Shown here one piece after another: positions 32,359 through 40,882 of a DNA stretch of 64,000 nt. The stretch is taken from the NCBI RefSeq assembly GCF_010692325.1, contig NZ_JAAHHW010000019.1, positions 19,517 to 83,516 of the forward strand. Reading direction: 5' to 3'. The translations under genes were made by a program, and so were the position numbers. The notes below the pieces were generated by a model, which worked only from the letters and a program-made list of their open reading frames with translations, had not been told where the DNA came from and ran no database searches. This stretch comes from Moorena sp. SIO3I8 (GTDB taxonomy: Bacteria; Cyanobacteriota; Cyanobacteriia; Cyanobacteriales; Coleofasciculaceae). The first letter of the stretch is position 1. Each line of letters opens with the position of its first letter.

Positions 32359-33504
32359 ATGAATCCAACTATTTCTACTATTCCAATTCAGCAACTCACC
32401 TCAGGCGATCGCATTTCGCTCCAAGTCTATAAATTCGTTGGCTCCCAACCAGGAAAGAAGGCATATTTACAAGGCAATCTCCATGGTTGTGAAATTGTTG
32501 GTAATGCAGTGATTCACCAGTTGATTGACTTTTTGAGCACTCTGGATGACACTCAGCTGACTGGGGAAATCTGGCTGGTCCCTGTTTGTAATCCAGCTAG
32601 CACTAATCAGCGTAGTCATTTCTTTGCCACAGGAGGATTCAATCCTTACGATGGTCAAGACTGGAATAGGATTTTTTGGGACTATGAAAAAGAGTGTGAT
32701 GATTTAGAGGATTTCGCCCAATCTCAACTTAATTTGAACCCTGATGAAATCAGAAATAACTATTTAGCACGGATCCAGTCTAGCTTGAAACAACACTTAG
32801 AAGACTGCTACTCTCCGAGGGGATTACCGTTTCGTCACCTTTACCGCTATCAACTGCAATCTTTATGTGTAGATGCTAACTATGTGATTGATATCCATAG
32901 TTCTACTAATCAAGGACTTGATTTCTTGTATGGCTTCTACTCTCGGGAAGAAAGCGCCAAAGACTTTCTTCTCGATTATGGAATTGTGATGCATGAAGAT
33001 GAGTATGATGGTGATGCTTTCGATGAGGCATTTATTAAGCCTTGGCAAGGGTTAGAGAAAGCCTTGGCTAAGTTAGGCAGAACCCTTCAGTTTGATATTG
33101 AATCATGGACTCTAGAATTGGGATCTGGGATGCAAATGAATCCAGAGTCGGTAAAAAATGGAGTATACGGTATCAAAAACTATTTGTCGAAAAAAGGAAT
33201 GTTAAAACTACCGGATTTACCGATAACTGATCCAGACTCCTACAAAATGCAATTAGCATCTAAAGATAACATCGAGAGATACTATGCTCCGGCTGGAGGA
33301 ATGATTCAATCGAGAGTTAAGTTAGGGAGTGTTGTCAAAGTAGGAGATAGACTTTATCAGCTACTGAGCTTTAATAAAGAAGGAAATCTACCGAATGTAA
33401 TTGATATCAAGGCCGAGACAGATGGTTTAGTGTTTGATGTTTCAACAAATTATAGTGCGAATCAAGGAGAATATGTGCTATCAATACGGCAATTTGATAA
33501 TTAG
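32359..33504 (+). CDS. Succinylglutamate desuccinylase/aspartoacylase-family metalloprotein
   Basis: 381 residues. YLQGNLHGCEIVGNAVI carries the HxxE zinc site of the AstE/AspA (M14-like) family, and the third ligand is His in VIDIHSSTNQG. The later Glu-containing segment WTLELGSGMQMN is a candidate for the catalytic Glu. The C-terminal part (YYAPAGGMIQSRVKLGSVVK) looks like the beta-barrel extension found in larger members. Enzymes of this family remove acyl groups from amino acids or sugars. No astA-D genes are near, so arginine catabolism is not supported and the substrate is unknown. Confidence 0.8.
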   Translation: MNPTISTIPIQQLTSGDRISLQVYKFVGSQPGKKAYLQGNLHGCEIVGNAVIHQLIDFLSTLDDTQLTGEIWLVPVCNPASTNQRSHFFATGGFNPYDGQDWNRIFWDYEKECDDLEDFAQSQLNLNPDEIRNNYLARIQSSLKQHLEDCYSPRGLPFRHLYRYQLQSLCVDANYVIDIHSSTNQGLDFLYGFYSREESAKDFLLDYGIVMHEDEYDGDAFDEAFIKPWQGLEKALAKLGRTLQFDIESWTLELGSGMQMNPESVKNGVYGIKNYLSKKGMLKLPDLPITDPDSYKMQLASKDNIERYYAPAGGMIQSRVKLGSVVKVGDRLYQLLSFNKEGNLPNVIDIKAETDGLVFDVSTNYSANQGEYVLSIRQFDN

Positions 33505-33612
33505 GTAGGGGTGAGAACAGTTAATGAAAACTTGGATTGTAATTAGGACTTGGGCTCCTCAACATTTTGGCTTTAATGTGATTGGCTTTAATTTGACCAA
33601 CCTACTCACTTT

Positions 33613-35217
33613 CTAAAGCCAACTATCTTGTCCTTCTGGAGCATCTGAATTAAACCAACTAGCATCTAAATAATTAATTCGAGCAAAAGGACTCAAGGCT
33701 GATAGCACATGGCGTCCATAACTGCGGCGGTTTACACGATTATCTAAGATGGCAACACAGCCTTGAGTAGCTCTTACTGGTGCTACTGCTCGTTGTAATT
33801 CTCTTAATGCTGTTGGTAATAAATATAAACGAAACCAATCCATTAGTTGCTGCTTGTAGTAAGCGACTCGACCAGCAACTAATGGATTTTCCAAAGAGGG
33901 AATTGGTAAGGTAGCAATCATCAACAGTTGGGGAGAGGGGATTTGAGCTTGATACCTATGCCAAAATTCCCAGCCACAAATCAAAATACCTCTGTCACTG
34001 AGACTGGTGGTTTCTACCTGCACCCGGGAACCAAATTCTGCTGCTAAGACTGCCCCTAACTGGGCTTTGAGGGGGACATCTCCAACTAAAATAACGACTG
34101 GTCTGGTGATGTCAGGACTTAGGTTTAGTAGGGTGCGAATTTCTTGAGTCAGAGCGTTTTGAAATCGCTCTGTATTGGGCATGGGTAGACGATCGGGCAA
34201 ATACAGTTGAATCTGTCGGTGAGGGGAAAACTTCAAACAGGTTAACTCGCCTAATCCGAGCTGCTGACGGTAAACAGAGGCAGTTTTCTCTAAATCTAGA
34301 GCCCCACCGATTAGCACTACTGGCTGTCTCGACCAAATGGGATTTAAGGCTGTAGCCACTTCTACTGGTGCGCTATATAAGGAAAACTGACCTTGCGATC
34401 GCGCAACGGTTGCCCACATTAGCTGACCTGACTGCTGCCAGAAGTGGCAAAACTTTTCCCAGGGTTTTAGCCGATACAGAGATTGTGCTTCAGTGCTTAG
34501 GGAACTTAGTCGATCAAATAGCTGTTCCAAGCCATCTTGCTGATCAGCTTCAATCAGGTAGCACTCATAGGGGTTAACAGGGCGCTGAAATAAGGCTTTG
34601 GTTAGCTTTACCCGCACATCCCGAATCAAATCAGCCTCTTGTGGGTGGGCTTGCATCAGTGCGTCCCAGTCTTGGGGCTGGATGCAGCCTTTAAGCTGGT
34701 TACTAGTCCAAGATTCTAGGTCATCCACACCATCAATCACAGTAGGGATGTGATTAGGAAACCAGCCCTTGTTCTTCAAGCGGTCTGTTAGCCAAGATTC
34801 TGGTGAGGTAATCAATAGTCCTTGGAAGGGTTGATCGGGAAACCTATCGCTGGTATGAATTACCTTATCGCTACCAAAGCACTGTTGTAAAAGGGGAATT
34901 TCCTTTTGCAGCAACCATTCTTGTATCCATAAGGGTGCTACTACGATCACAGGTCCAGACCAAACTAGTGCTGGTGCTAGGTAACTCAGGCGATAGGAAG
35001 ACTGTAGAGAGGTTTCCTGCAAGGGTTCTAAACCGGTCTGAATCAAAGCAGAACGCCCTAACCGCAAGGCTCGTGCCACTAGCCTCGCCATAGTCAATTG
35101 GTGAGGCCAATTGGGTTGACCCTGCGATCGCAGAAAATCTCGTAACGAGGAATGAACTTTGACTTCAATCAAACTAGCATTCAACGGCTTTGCCTCGTTA
35201 AACTGAGCAATGAGCAC
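33613..35217 (-). CDS. DinG/XPD-type helicase-like protein with degenerate ATPase motifs
   Basis: 534 residues. The N-terminal arrangement HQLTMARLVARALRLGRSAL, then IQTGLEP and VIVVAPLWIQEWLL, and the C-terminal blocks GILICGWEFWHRY and LLMIATLPIPSLENPLV resemble the helicase domains of cyanobacterial DinG-like proteins. The Walker A position reads IQTGLEP with no GKT/GKS, and the DEAH position reads VIDGVDDLE. ATP hydrolysis is therefore doubtful, and a structural or regulatory role is possible. Single gene, convergent with the AstE-like gene. The start at 35217 is fixed by a good length match only. Confidence 0.65.
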   Translation of the reverse strand: MLIAQFNEAKPLNASLIEVKVHSSLRDFLRSQGQPNWPHQLTMARLVARALRLGRSALIQTGLEPLQETSLQSSYRLSYLAPALVWSGPVIVVAPLWIQEWLLQKEIPLLQQCFGSDKVIHTSDRFPDQPFQGLLITSPESWLTDRLKNKGWFPNHIPTVIDGVDDLESWTSNQLKGCIQPQDWDALMQAHPQEADLIRDVRVKLTKALFQRPVNPYECYLIEADQQDGLEQLFDRLSSLSTEAQSLYRLKPWEKFCHFWQQSGQLMWATVARSQGQFSLYSAPVEVATALNPIWSRQPVVLIGGALDLEKTASVYRQQLGLGELTCLKFSPHRQIQLYLPDRLPMPNTERFQNALTQEIRTLLNLSPDITRPVVILVGDVPLKAQLGAVLAAEFGSRVQVETTSLSDRGILICGWEFWHRYQAQIPSPQLLMIATLPIPSLENPLVAGRVAYYKQQLMDWFRLYLLPTALRELQRAVAPVRATQGCVAILDNRVNRRSYGRHVLSALSPFARINYLDASWFNSDAPEGQDSWL

Positions 35218-35342
35218 TAATACTGTGATCTTAAATCATGTCTTGGGCAAAAATCGTGAAAGACTAGACGACCATAGATGGGATTAGGCTGCATCGAAGC
35301 CAGAGGTAGTAGCTCAGACTTTTCCTCATTTCCCAGTAACTA

Positions 35343-35372
35343 TTGACATCACCCTATTACCCTTGCTAGGGT
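35343..35372 (+). promoter_or_regulatory. Possible promoter of the aroF leader
   Basis: TTGACA at 35343-35348 and TAGGGT at 35367-35372, 18 apart, about 55 bases before leader ORF 1. The -35 is perfect but the -10 is poor, so this is only a candidate. Confidence 0.3.
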
Positions 35373-35425
35373 AGTACCAGTAAAAAGAAATTGCCAAATT
35401 TTTCATGGCTTAGCCGCAAAGAGAC

Positions 35426-35482
35426 ATGTTCAGCCCCAGCTATTACTTTTATTTTTGGTTTAGCGAGGTTCACCGGAGGTGA
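35426..35482 (+). CDS. Aromatic leader peptide 1 (attenuator)
   Basis: An 18-codon ORF starting MFSPSYYFYFWF and ending in HRR before a TGA. Seven consecutive codons, 35441-35461, encode Tyr-Tyr-Phe-Tyr-Phe-Trp-Phe, and there is a further Phe at codon 2. AAAGAG precedes the ATG. The run of aromatic codons upstream of a DAHP synthase gene, followed at once by a terminator with a competing stem, marks this as a regulatory leader peptide rather than a functional protein. A ribosome waiting on Tyr/Phe codons leaves the 35467-35476 arm free; a ribosome reaching the stop covers it. Confidence 0.75.
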   Translation: MFSPSYYFYFWFSEVHRR

Positions 35483-35548
35483 GGATAGTTCCATATGGAA
35501 CCCCCCGGTGGACCGCAGCAATATAATCTGCGGTCCTTTGTTTTTTTA
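35467..35548 (+). promoter_or_regulatory. Transcription attenuator 1 of aroF
   Basis: Antiterminator: 35467-35476 (end of leader ORF 1) pairs with 35505-35514 over ten positions with one G-U. Terminator: GGACCGCAG (35510-35518) pairs with CTGCGGTCC (35528-35536), followed by TTTGTTTTTTTA. The two stems share 35510-35514 and cannot coexist. A small palindrome, GTTCCATATGGAAC (35488-35501), sits in the antiterminator loop. Confidence 0.75.
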
Positions 35549-35573
35549 GGCAAAGCAGCGACAAGAGCAAGAG

Positions 35574-35639
35574 ATGACCACCTACCTTTACAGCGTTTAC
35601 GGCTTTTACTTTTTTTGGCCCAGAAATCGTTCCGGGTAG
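35574..35639 (+). CDS. Aromatic leader peptide 2 (attenuator)
   Basis: A 21-codon ORF that begins MTTYLYSVYGFYFFW and ends at a TAG (35637-35639). It has four Tyr, three Phe and one Trp codons within twelve positions. AAGAGCAAGAG lies just upstream of the ATG. It starts 26 bases after the terminator of attenuator 1 and overlaps the first arm of attenuator 2. Its sequence differs from leader 1, yet its aromatic content is the same, so the arrangement is a functional duplication rather than a simple DNA copy. Confidence 0.75.
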   Translation: MTTYLYSVYGFYFFWPRNRSG

Positions 35640-35697
35640 TTAGGTCGTGCCAAGCTTTCACAGCAACCCGGAACCCTCAAGGAACCGGGTTTTTTTT
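35630..35697 (+). promoter_or_regulatory. Transcription attenuator 2 of aroF
   Basis: Antiterminator: TTCCGGGT (35630-35637, overlapping the leader 2 stop) pairs with ACCCGGAA (35666-35673). Terminator: AACCCGG (35665-35671) pairs with CCGGGTT (35685-35691), within a T run 35690-35697. The arms share 35666-35671 and exclude one another. The aroF ATG follows 34 bases after the T run. Confidence 0.75.
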
Positions 35698-35730
35698 ATG
35701 TCTATATCTCTAACTAAGGAGTCCATAACC

Positions 35731-36639
35731 ATGTTGAACGCTAAACTAGCACTAGCTACTAACCCCAATCACCAAACCATCGTTAGACTCTCAGAACAAG
35801 TTGTCTTCGGTGGCTCAGAACTGGTGATTATTGGTGGTCCATGTACCGTAGAAAGTCACGCCCAGATGGAAACAGTGGCTACTAAACTCAAAGCTGCCCC
35901 GGTACAAGCGTTGCGGGGAGGTGCGTTCAAACCGCGCACCTCCCCGTACTCTTTCCAAGGGCTAGGACTAGCAGGACTAGAAATTTTGTCTGATATCCGC
36001 AGGCGTCACCAAATCCCAGTAGTGACGGAGGTGATGTCGATTGGGCAAATTGAATCTATTGCTACCCACGCTGATCTGCTTCAGGTAGGTAGTCGCAATA
36101 TGCAAAACTTTGACTTACTCAAAGCCTTGGGTAAGCAAGACTTGCCGATACTGCTAAAGCGGGGACTAGCTGCTACTGTTGAGGAATTCGTCATGGCAGC
36201 GGAATATATCCTCACTCACGGTAACTCTCAGGTGGTGTTGTGTGAACGAGGTATTCGCAGTTTCGATAACTATACCCGCAATATCTTAGATTTAGGAGCA
36301 GTAGTAGCACTCAAGCAGTTGACTCACTTGCCGGTGATTGTAGACCCTTCCCATGCTGTGGGTAAGCGGGAATTAGTGGCACCTCTGGCAAAAGCTGCAG
36401 TGGCAGCTGGTGCAGATGGACTGATTATTGAATGTCACCCGGAACCAGAAAAATCTGTTTCTGATGCTAGACAGGCGCTTTCCATCGAAGCAATGGTGGA
36501 TTTGGTTCATAGCTTAAAGCCGATAGCAGCAGCAGTGGGACGACAGATTGCAGAACCTGTCACTCTTCCGGAGTTAGCGATTGACCTTGGCCAAAAGGCC
36601 ACGCTACGCGAACGGTCACGCTACGCGAACGCATCTTAA
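35731..36639 (+). CDS. aroF: 3-deoxy-7-phosphoheptulonate (DAHP) synthase, AroA-I-beta/KDO8P-like type
   Basis: 302 residues from the ATG at 35731, which has AAGGAG about a dozen bases upstream; earlier in-frame starts would lie inside the attenuator. It catalyses phosphoenolpyruvate plus erythrose 4-phosphate to DAHP, the first step of the shikimate pathway. Visible blocks are IGGPCTVESHAQ, RGGAFKPRTSPYSFQGLG (PEP binding), LLKRGLAATVEEF, VDPSHAVGKRE and GLIIECHPEPEKSVSDA (metal ligands). It has neither a chorismate mutase nor a clear N-terminal ACT-like domain, so feedback may be mainly transcriptional through the attenuators upstream. The last 15 residues are encoded by a dispersed CACGCTACGCGAAC repeat. 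Confidence 0.92.
   Translation: MLNAKLALATNPNHQTIVRLSEQVVFGGSELVIIGGPCTVESHAQMETVATKLKAAPVQALRGGAFKPRTSPYSFQGLGLAGLEILSDIRRRHQIPVVTEVMSIGQIESIATHADLLQVGSRNMQNFDLLKALGKQDLPILLKRGLAATVEEFVMAAEYILTHGNSQVVLCERGIRSFDNYTRNILDLGAVVALKQLTHLPVIVDPSHAVGKRELVAPLAKAAVAAGADGLIIECHPEPEKSVSDARQALSIEAMVDLVHSLKPIAAAVGRQIAEPVTLPELAIDLGQKATLRERSRYANAS
36594..36635. repeat. CACGCTACGCGAAC palindromic repeat within the end of aroF
   Basis: GGCCAAAAGGCC followed by two copies of CACGCTACGCGAAC. The frame is kept and the aroF stop follows directly. It belongs to the same dispersed family as the insert in the HAD gene. Confidence 0.8.
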
Positions 36640-36656
36640 TCTATAGTGCTACTTGA

Positions 36657-36770
36657 AGTGGAATAGGGAACTTCGGACAAGGGAACAGGGAATGATTGAG
36701 CGTGGTCTTATAGCGCTGCATCGCTCTTTCCTACTGTTACCTGTTCCCTATTCCCTGTTCCCTATTCCCA
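36657..36770. repeat. GGGAACA/TGTTCCC heptamers in inverted orientation
   Basis: Heptamers GGGAATA/GGGAACA at about 36664-36695 and CTGTTCC/CTATTCC at about 36739-36768 face each other and could fold into a hairpin between the convergent aroF and ABC exporter genes. Confidence 0.75.
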
Positions 36771-36814
36771 TCAATCCTAGTTTCACATCTTAAATGAAAA
36801 TGCTAGATTAGCCA

Positions 36815-38797
36815 TCAATCTCCTAGCATCTGCAATTTATATAAACTAGCGTACAATCCGTTTTGCTCTAACAATTCCTCATGGCTTCCCGACTCTACTA
36901 ACTCTCCTCGCTTTAGTACCAGAATCCGGTCTACATTACGGATAGTGGACAGTCGGTGGGCAATAATAATTGCAGTCCGCTGTTGTAACAGCCGTTCCAA
37001 AGCTTCTTGAATCAGAGCTTCGGTAGCCACATCTAAACTAGCTGTTGCCTCATCGAGTACCAAGATTTGGGGGTTACGAATTGCAGCACGAGCAAAGGCT
37101 AACAATTGTTTTTGGCCAGCAGACAGATTAGTGCCTCGCTCTCTGAGCTGGGTATCGTAGCTTTGGGGCAGTTTTTCGATAAAGCTAGCCACGTTAGTCA
37201 CCTCCGCTGAGGTTTTAATTGCCTCAATGGAGTAGGTTTCTCCTAAGGAAATATTACTCTTAACATCACCAGCAAAAAGAAATCCCTCCTGAAGGATGAC
37301 TCCGATGTGGCGTCGTAGTTCTGCTTGGGGTAAATCCCGAATATCAATCCCATCTACGAGAATTCGCCCTTGGCTTGGTTCATAGAGGCGGCACAGCAAC
37401 CGAATAATGGAACTTTTACCTGCACCGGTTGGACCAACTAAAGCAACTTTTTCCCCTGGATGAATGGTAAAGTGCAAGTCTTTGAGAACATATTCATCTT
37501 CCTTGTAAGCAAACCAAACATATTCAAAGCAAATCTCTCCGTTTAGGGTTGACGGTTTAAGGTTCAAGGGTTGTTCAGTATAACCATTGCTGAAGGATAA
37601 GTTAGAAGAGTGATGGGCTAGATCACCATTCAAGCTGCTTGGAGGCTTTATCGGTAAATCTCCAGATTGTTTCCGGTCTTGTTTCCCTCCCTCAAACTCT
37701 GGAGAACTTGCCACCTGCAAGCGTCTGACCTGCAAGCCTTCGGGGTCACGAATTTCAATAGTTTCATTCATGATGTCACTAATGCGCTCAATGGCAGTGA
37801 AACCAGCTTGGAGCATAGTGAATTTTTCGGAAAACCGACGCAAGGGGTCAAATAGCCGCTGAGCATAGAGGATAAAGGCCGACAAATCACCAAAACTCAG
37901 GTGATCTTTGAGGATAAAATGACCACCGCTCCACAATACTGCTGCGATCGCTACCAGGGAAATCCACTCTAGGGTTGCTGAAATCGCTGAATCGTGAAAG
38001 ATGGTTTTGTCTACTTCAGTGATGTATTTTTGGTTAACCGTGCGAAACATCTCGGCATTGTATTGTTCACGGCGAAACAGTTGCACAATATTAATGCCAG
38101 AGATGTTTTCTTGCAGCATCGCGTTTAGGGAGGAAAGTTCTTCCCTAGATTTGTAGTTAGCTTTGCGATATTGTTTCTGGAAGTAAATAATAATAGCAGT
38201 CACTGGCAAGAGCATTACCACTAAGATCGATGCCAGTTGCCATTGCACCAAAAACATGGTAGCAGCAATGACTATCATGGATAGTAAATCACCCACGATG
38301 CCAATGGCACCGGTGGAAAAGACATCCCCTAGGGCTTCCACATCGCTAGTGAGCCTGGTAATCAATTTCCCCACTGGTGTGCGGTCAAAAAATCGCACCG
38401 CTAGGGAGGTGACGTGCTCAAATAGGTCTTCCCGGATAGCAGCAGTGATTTTCTGACCTATCTTCACCACCACGAATCCCTGAAGCCCAACGAACACTAA
38501 CCGGATTAGTATGGTTAATAGTAGTATAGTGATCAGAATATTGAGGCTCTGTGATAGGGAGCGCTCTAATAGGAAAGACCAAGTTCGCTCTTCTTGACGA
38601 ATTAAAGAGATTACCTGACCGACAATTAAGGGTTGAATGGCACTTGCTACGGACAGGGGTATCAATAAAGTAATTGCAATCAATAGCGGGCCTTTGCTGC
38701 GACGGGCGTAGGGGACTAGGCGTAGGAAAAGTCTCCAGTCGTTCTCTTGCGTTCGCATTGTTGGAGCTGCCTGTTTACCTGGTGATCTGCTGGTCAT
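36815..38797 (-). CDS. ABC exporter, fused permease and ATP-binding domains (MsbA/LmrA type)
   Basis: 660 residues. The first 370 hold the six-helix exporter domain (the segment RFFDRTPVGKLITRLTSDVE is the usual coupling region). The nucleotide-binding domain is complete: Walker A GPTGAGKSS, Q-loop VILQEGFLF, signature LSAGQKQLLAFARA, Walker B ILVLDEATASLD and switch His in AHRLSTI. An insert of about 60 polar residues (around RKQSGDLPIKPPSSLNGDLA) separates the two halves, longer than usual. Half-transporters of this kind act as homodimers or heterodimers exporting lipids, peptides or drugs; the cargo is unknown. Confidence 0.9.
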   Translation of the reverse strand: MTSRSPGKQAAPTMRTQENDWRLFLRLVPYARRSKGPLLIAITLLIPLSVASAIQPLIVGQVISLIRQEERTWSFLLERSLSQSLNILITILLLTILIRLVFVGLQGFVVVKIGQKITAAIREDLFEHVTSLAVRFFDRTPVGKLITRLTSDVEALGDVFSTGAIGIVGDLLSMIVIAATMFLVQWQLASILVVMLLPVTAIIIYFQKQYRKANYKSREELSSLNAMLQENISGINIVQLFRREQYNAEMFRTVNQKYITEVDKTIFHDSAISATLEWISLVAIAAVLWSGGHFILKDHLSFGDLSAFILYAQRLFDPLRRFSEKFTMLQAGFTAIERISDIMNETIEIRDPEGLQVRRLQVASSPEFEGGKQDRKQSGDLPIKPPSSLNGDLAHHSSNLSFSNGYTEQPLNLKPSTLNGEICFEYVWFAYKEDEYVLKDLHFTIHPGEKVALVGPTGAGKSSIIRLLCRLYEPSQGRILVDGIDIRDLPQAELRRHIGVILQEGFLFAGDVKSNISLGETYSIEAIKTSAEVTNVASFIEKLPQSYDTQLRERGTNLSAGQKQLLAFARAAIRNPQILVLDEATASLDVATEALIQEALERLLQQRTAIIIAHRLSTIRNVDRILVLKRGELVESGSHEELLEQNGLYASLYKLQMLGD

Positions 38798-38904
38798 CTA
38801 ACCCTAGGGGTGTTAATTTGGTGAACAATATGGTAGCGCAAATAAAATTGAGAGTGGTTTGAGTGAACCACGAAAACCCAAAGAACGGGAAGGACGATCG
38901 GCGG

Positions 38905-39165
38905 TTAAACTATAGGAGGATTGTCTCGATTGCTAAATTCTGAGGGTGGGCGATCGCTACTCCAAGCCCACCATACATAGCCACACTTACATTGATAAAA
39001 CTCTTGCCACTTCCGGCGGTGGTCTTCACCCATCACTGGTGAGGAGCGATTAATCCAAACCTTCTCAGCTTCTAGAACAGATGCTCGACAACTAGGACAG
39101 CAGAACTCCAAGGCATGGGTGGCTGATTTGGTCCACTGAGGCGGTAAGGGGGCAAAAGCATCCAT
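38905..39165 (-). CDS. Small zinc-ribbon-like protein, unknown
   Basis: 86 residues from the ATG at 39165; a TTG at 39210 would add 15. Two cysteine pairs, CCPSC and CKCGY, about 40 residues apart, suggest a treble-clef or ribbon zinc site. The middle, VWINRSSPVMGEDHRRKWQE, and WWAW after the second pair look conserved. I recall proteins of this kind only as cyanobacterial hypotheticals. Single gene, same strand as the ABC exporter but about 108 bases before it. Confidence 0.65.
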   Translation of the reverse strand: MDAFAPLPPQWTKSATHALEFCCPSCRASVLEAEKVWINRSSPVMGEDHRRKWQEFYQCKCGYVWWAWSSDRPPSEFSNRDNPPIV

Positions 39166-39584
39166 ATATATAGCAATCCTCTGGGGGTCTCGGGGGGTAA
39201 TAGTTAGCAATAGTTACGTTAATTTGGGATTCTTGATTTCCCTGAGACTATTTTAGGGGTTGTACCATCTAGAAATTGCCCTGAATCGGATATTGATATA
39301 GCTGAATGCTTGACGCAGTATATTGATATAGCGTAGCGCATTCAGCTATCAGCTAATGCGCTACAGATGGTGCTACTTGAGGTGCTATCAGCTTATGGGC
39401 TATGGGCAGGGTAATCCCAGCTATTTTGTATAAATTGTACTTGACAAAACAGACGTGGGCGCAGGGGTTTGCTTTGGCTAAAGTCCCACTAGACCAGATT
39501 TGGTTTTCCCGTATTCGGTCTTTAAAGTGTAGAACCTGATCTGTTTGGTTTTCACACAGATGTGTCAGGCAGTCAGGTCTAGGA

Positions 39585-39624
39585 GAGCCGTAATAAGGTT
39601 TCATCTGAGGCCTTATTACGGCTC
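39585..39624. repeat. 14-bp inverted repeat
   Basis: Arms GAGCCGTAATAAGG (39585-39598) and CCTTATTACGGCTC (39611-39624). A second pair, GGCTCGCC/GGCGAGCC, spans to about 39685, making a compound hairpin. Confidence 0.8.
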
Positions 39625-40581
39625 GCCAATGAGCGTCGGCAGGCTATGCAAAAAAGGGTTAAAACTCGTGAAATAAGGCGAGCCTGTCTTACGGTAACTA
39701 TCGCCAAAGGCGCGCTTGGCCGTAGGCCACGCCAAAGGCGAACGCGAACAAACCACTCTCTTACGGTAACTTCAAAGAAGTGCTCGGTTTTTATAAATTA
39801 AGCTAACTATCAATAAATTCTGGTTATTCCAATTATTTATATCGATAGCTAAATAGATTTTTTGCTGTTTAATAAATGTTTGATATAGCCATTATCTAAT
39901 AATTGTAACCCACATTGTTTTGATTGGAAATCTTGGTAGCGATGCAGCAAGGGAACAGGGGAGGCAGCGCGGTCTTGGGGGTTCCCACGGGGCTTACAAG
40001 GTGCGGACGCAGGTTCCGCACACAGACCCTCCCCATGAGCGACTGCCGTGCTTTCTCCCATGAGCGACTGCATCAAGACAATGACAAAAATCTCTGTAAC
40101 TTTTGAAAATTGATGTAAATTTACTAGGAAAAGGTAAAGATTAAGCATTTTTTTTGAGTTGAACATTATTGAGATATTGTCCAATAATTACGACAAGGTA
40201 TAGCGCTACGCGCAAGTCAGAAGTCAGAAGTCAGAAGTCAGAAGTAAGCTATGACTAAGTTTCGGAGTTTAGGAATGTCCTAATCTTAATGCGTAGTGCT
40301 ATAAACAAATAATAATTGAGATTCGTCAAGGATATTTTTTAGATGTTTTTGTTCTAATTCTGGGCTCATTATAACTTGATAGGTCGTATTGACAATTTAT
40401 GACCTATCTTTTTTTACCATAATTCGCTCAATTTAATATAGCTCAAGGGTTACGGGGCGCTTGTCGCCCCTCCAGTGTGACAAGCCAAAATAAAAGATAA
40501 AAAACTAATAATCAGGATTACCGACTTCTAGAAAAGGCAATTATCACAAGAAGCAGAACGGCGTGGTTAGAAGTTTCCGTA

Positions 40582-40655
40582 GAAGAGGGTAGCCTTTATA
40601 GTTTGAGGTTCTTGCGCAAAAGGGTTAAAAATTGTTAATTAAGGCTACCCTCTTC
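40582..40655. repeat. 15-bp inverted repeat, 74-bp element
   Basis: Arms GAAGAGGGTAGCCTT (40582-40596) and its exact complement (40641-40655). The interior, GCGCAAAAGGGTTAAAA, resembles DNA near 39648-39665, so the two hairpins belong to one family. Confidence 0.8.
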
Positions 40656-40736
40656 AAGGATTCGTCTCCGGAATGACTCAGTCAGAGTTAATTAGAAGTT
40701 TGATTGCTCGCTTTCCTTATCCGAGAGACCCTGTGC

Positions 40737-40786
40737 AAAATTCATCCCACATCTCAATGCTACGCCATGAGTGTGGGATGAATTTT
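40737..40786. repeat. 15-bp inverted repeat, 50-bp element
   Basis: Arms AAAATTCATCCCACA (40737-40751) and TGTGGGATGAATTTT (40772-40786). On the plus strand the right arm ends in TTTT, so a terminator role is possible though no upstream gene needs it. Confidence 0.75.
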
Positions 40787-40882
40787 GCCGGAAGCTAATT
40801 TGGTAATTAACAGCCAACCCCCAACAAAAAACCATCAGTTAGGTAAAATTAGATGGTTAACAGCTTGCTCGATAGGTAAAGC

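Larger units (their letters stand above)
39166..40882. other. 1.7-kb gene-poor region rich in hairpins and repeats
   Basis: No convincing protein gene. It contains three long inverted repeats (listed separately), CGTAGGCC-type palindromes at 39700-39745, a repeat related to the 31304-31400 DNA at 39940-40080, GTCAGAA heptamers at 40217-40245 and a GGGGCG/CGCCCC hairpin near 40455-40471. A minus frame at 39353-39604 (83 codons) is unrecognised and abuts an inverted repeat. Confidence 0.6.

Noticed and set aside
35512..35548. Terminator of the leftward helicase-like gene
   Set aside because: The T run follows the hairpin on the plus strand only, and the helicase gene is transcribed away from it. 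It fits the rightward aroF leader instead.
39353..39604. 83-codon minus frame
   Set aside because: Starts inside the arm of an inverted repeat, and its composition gives no family hint.
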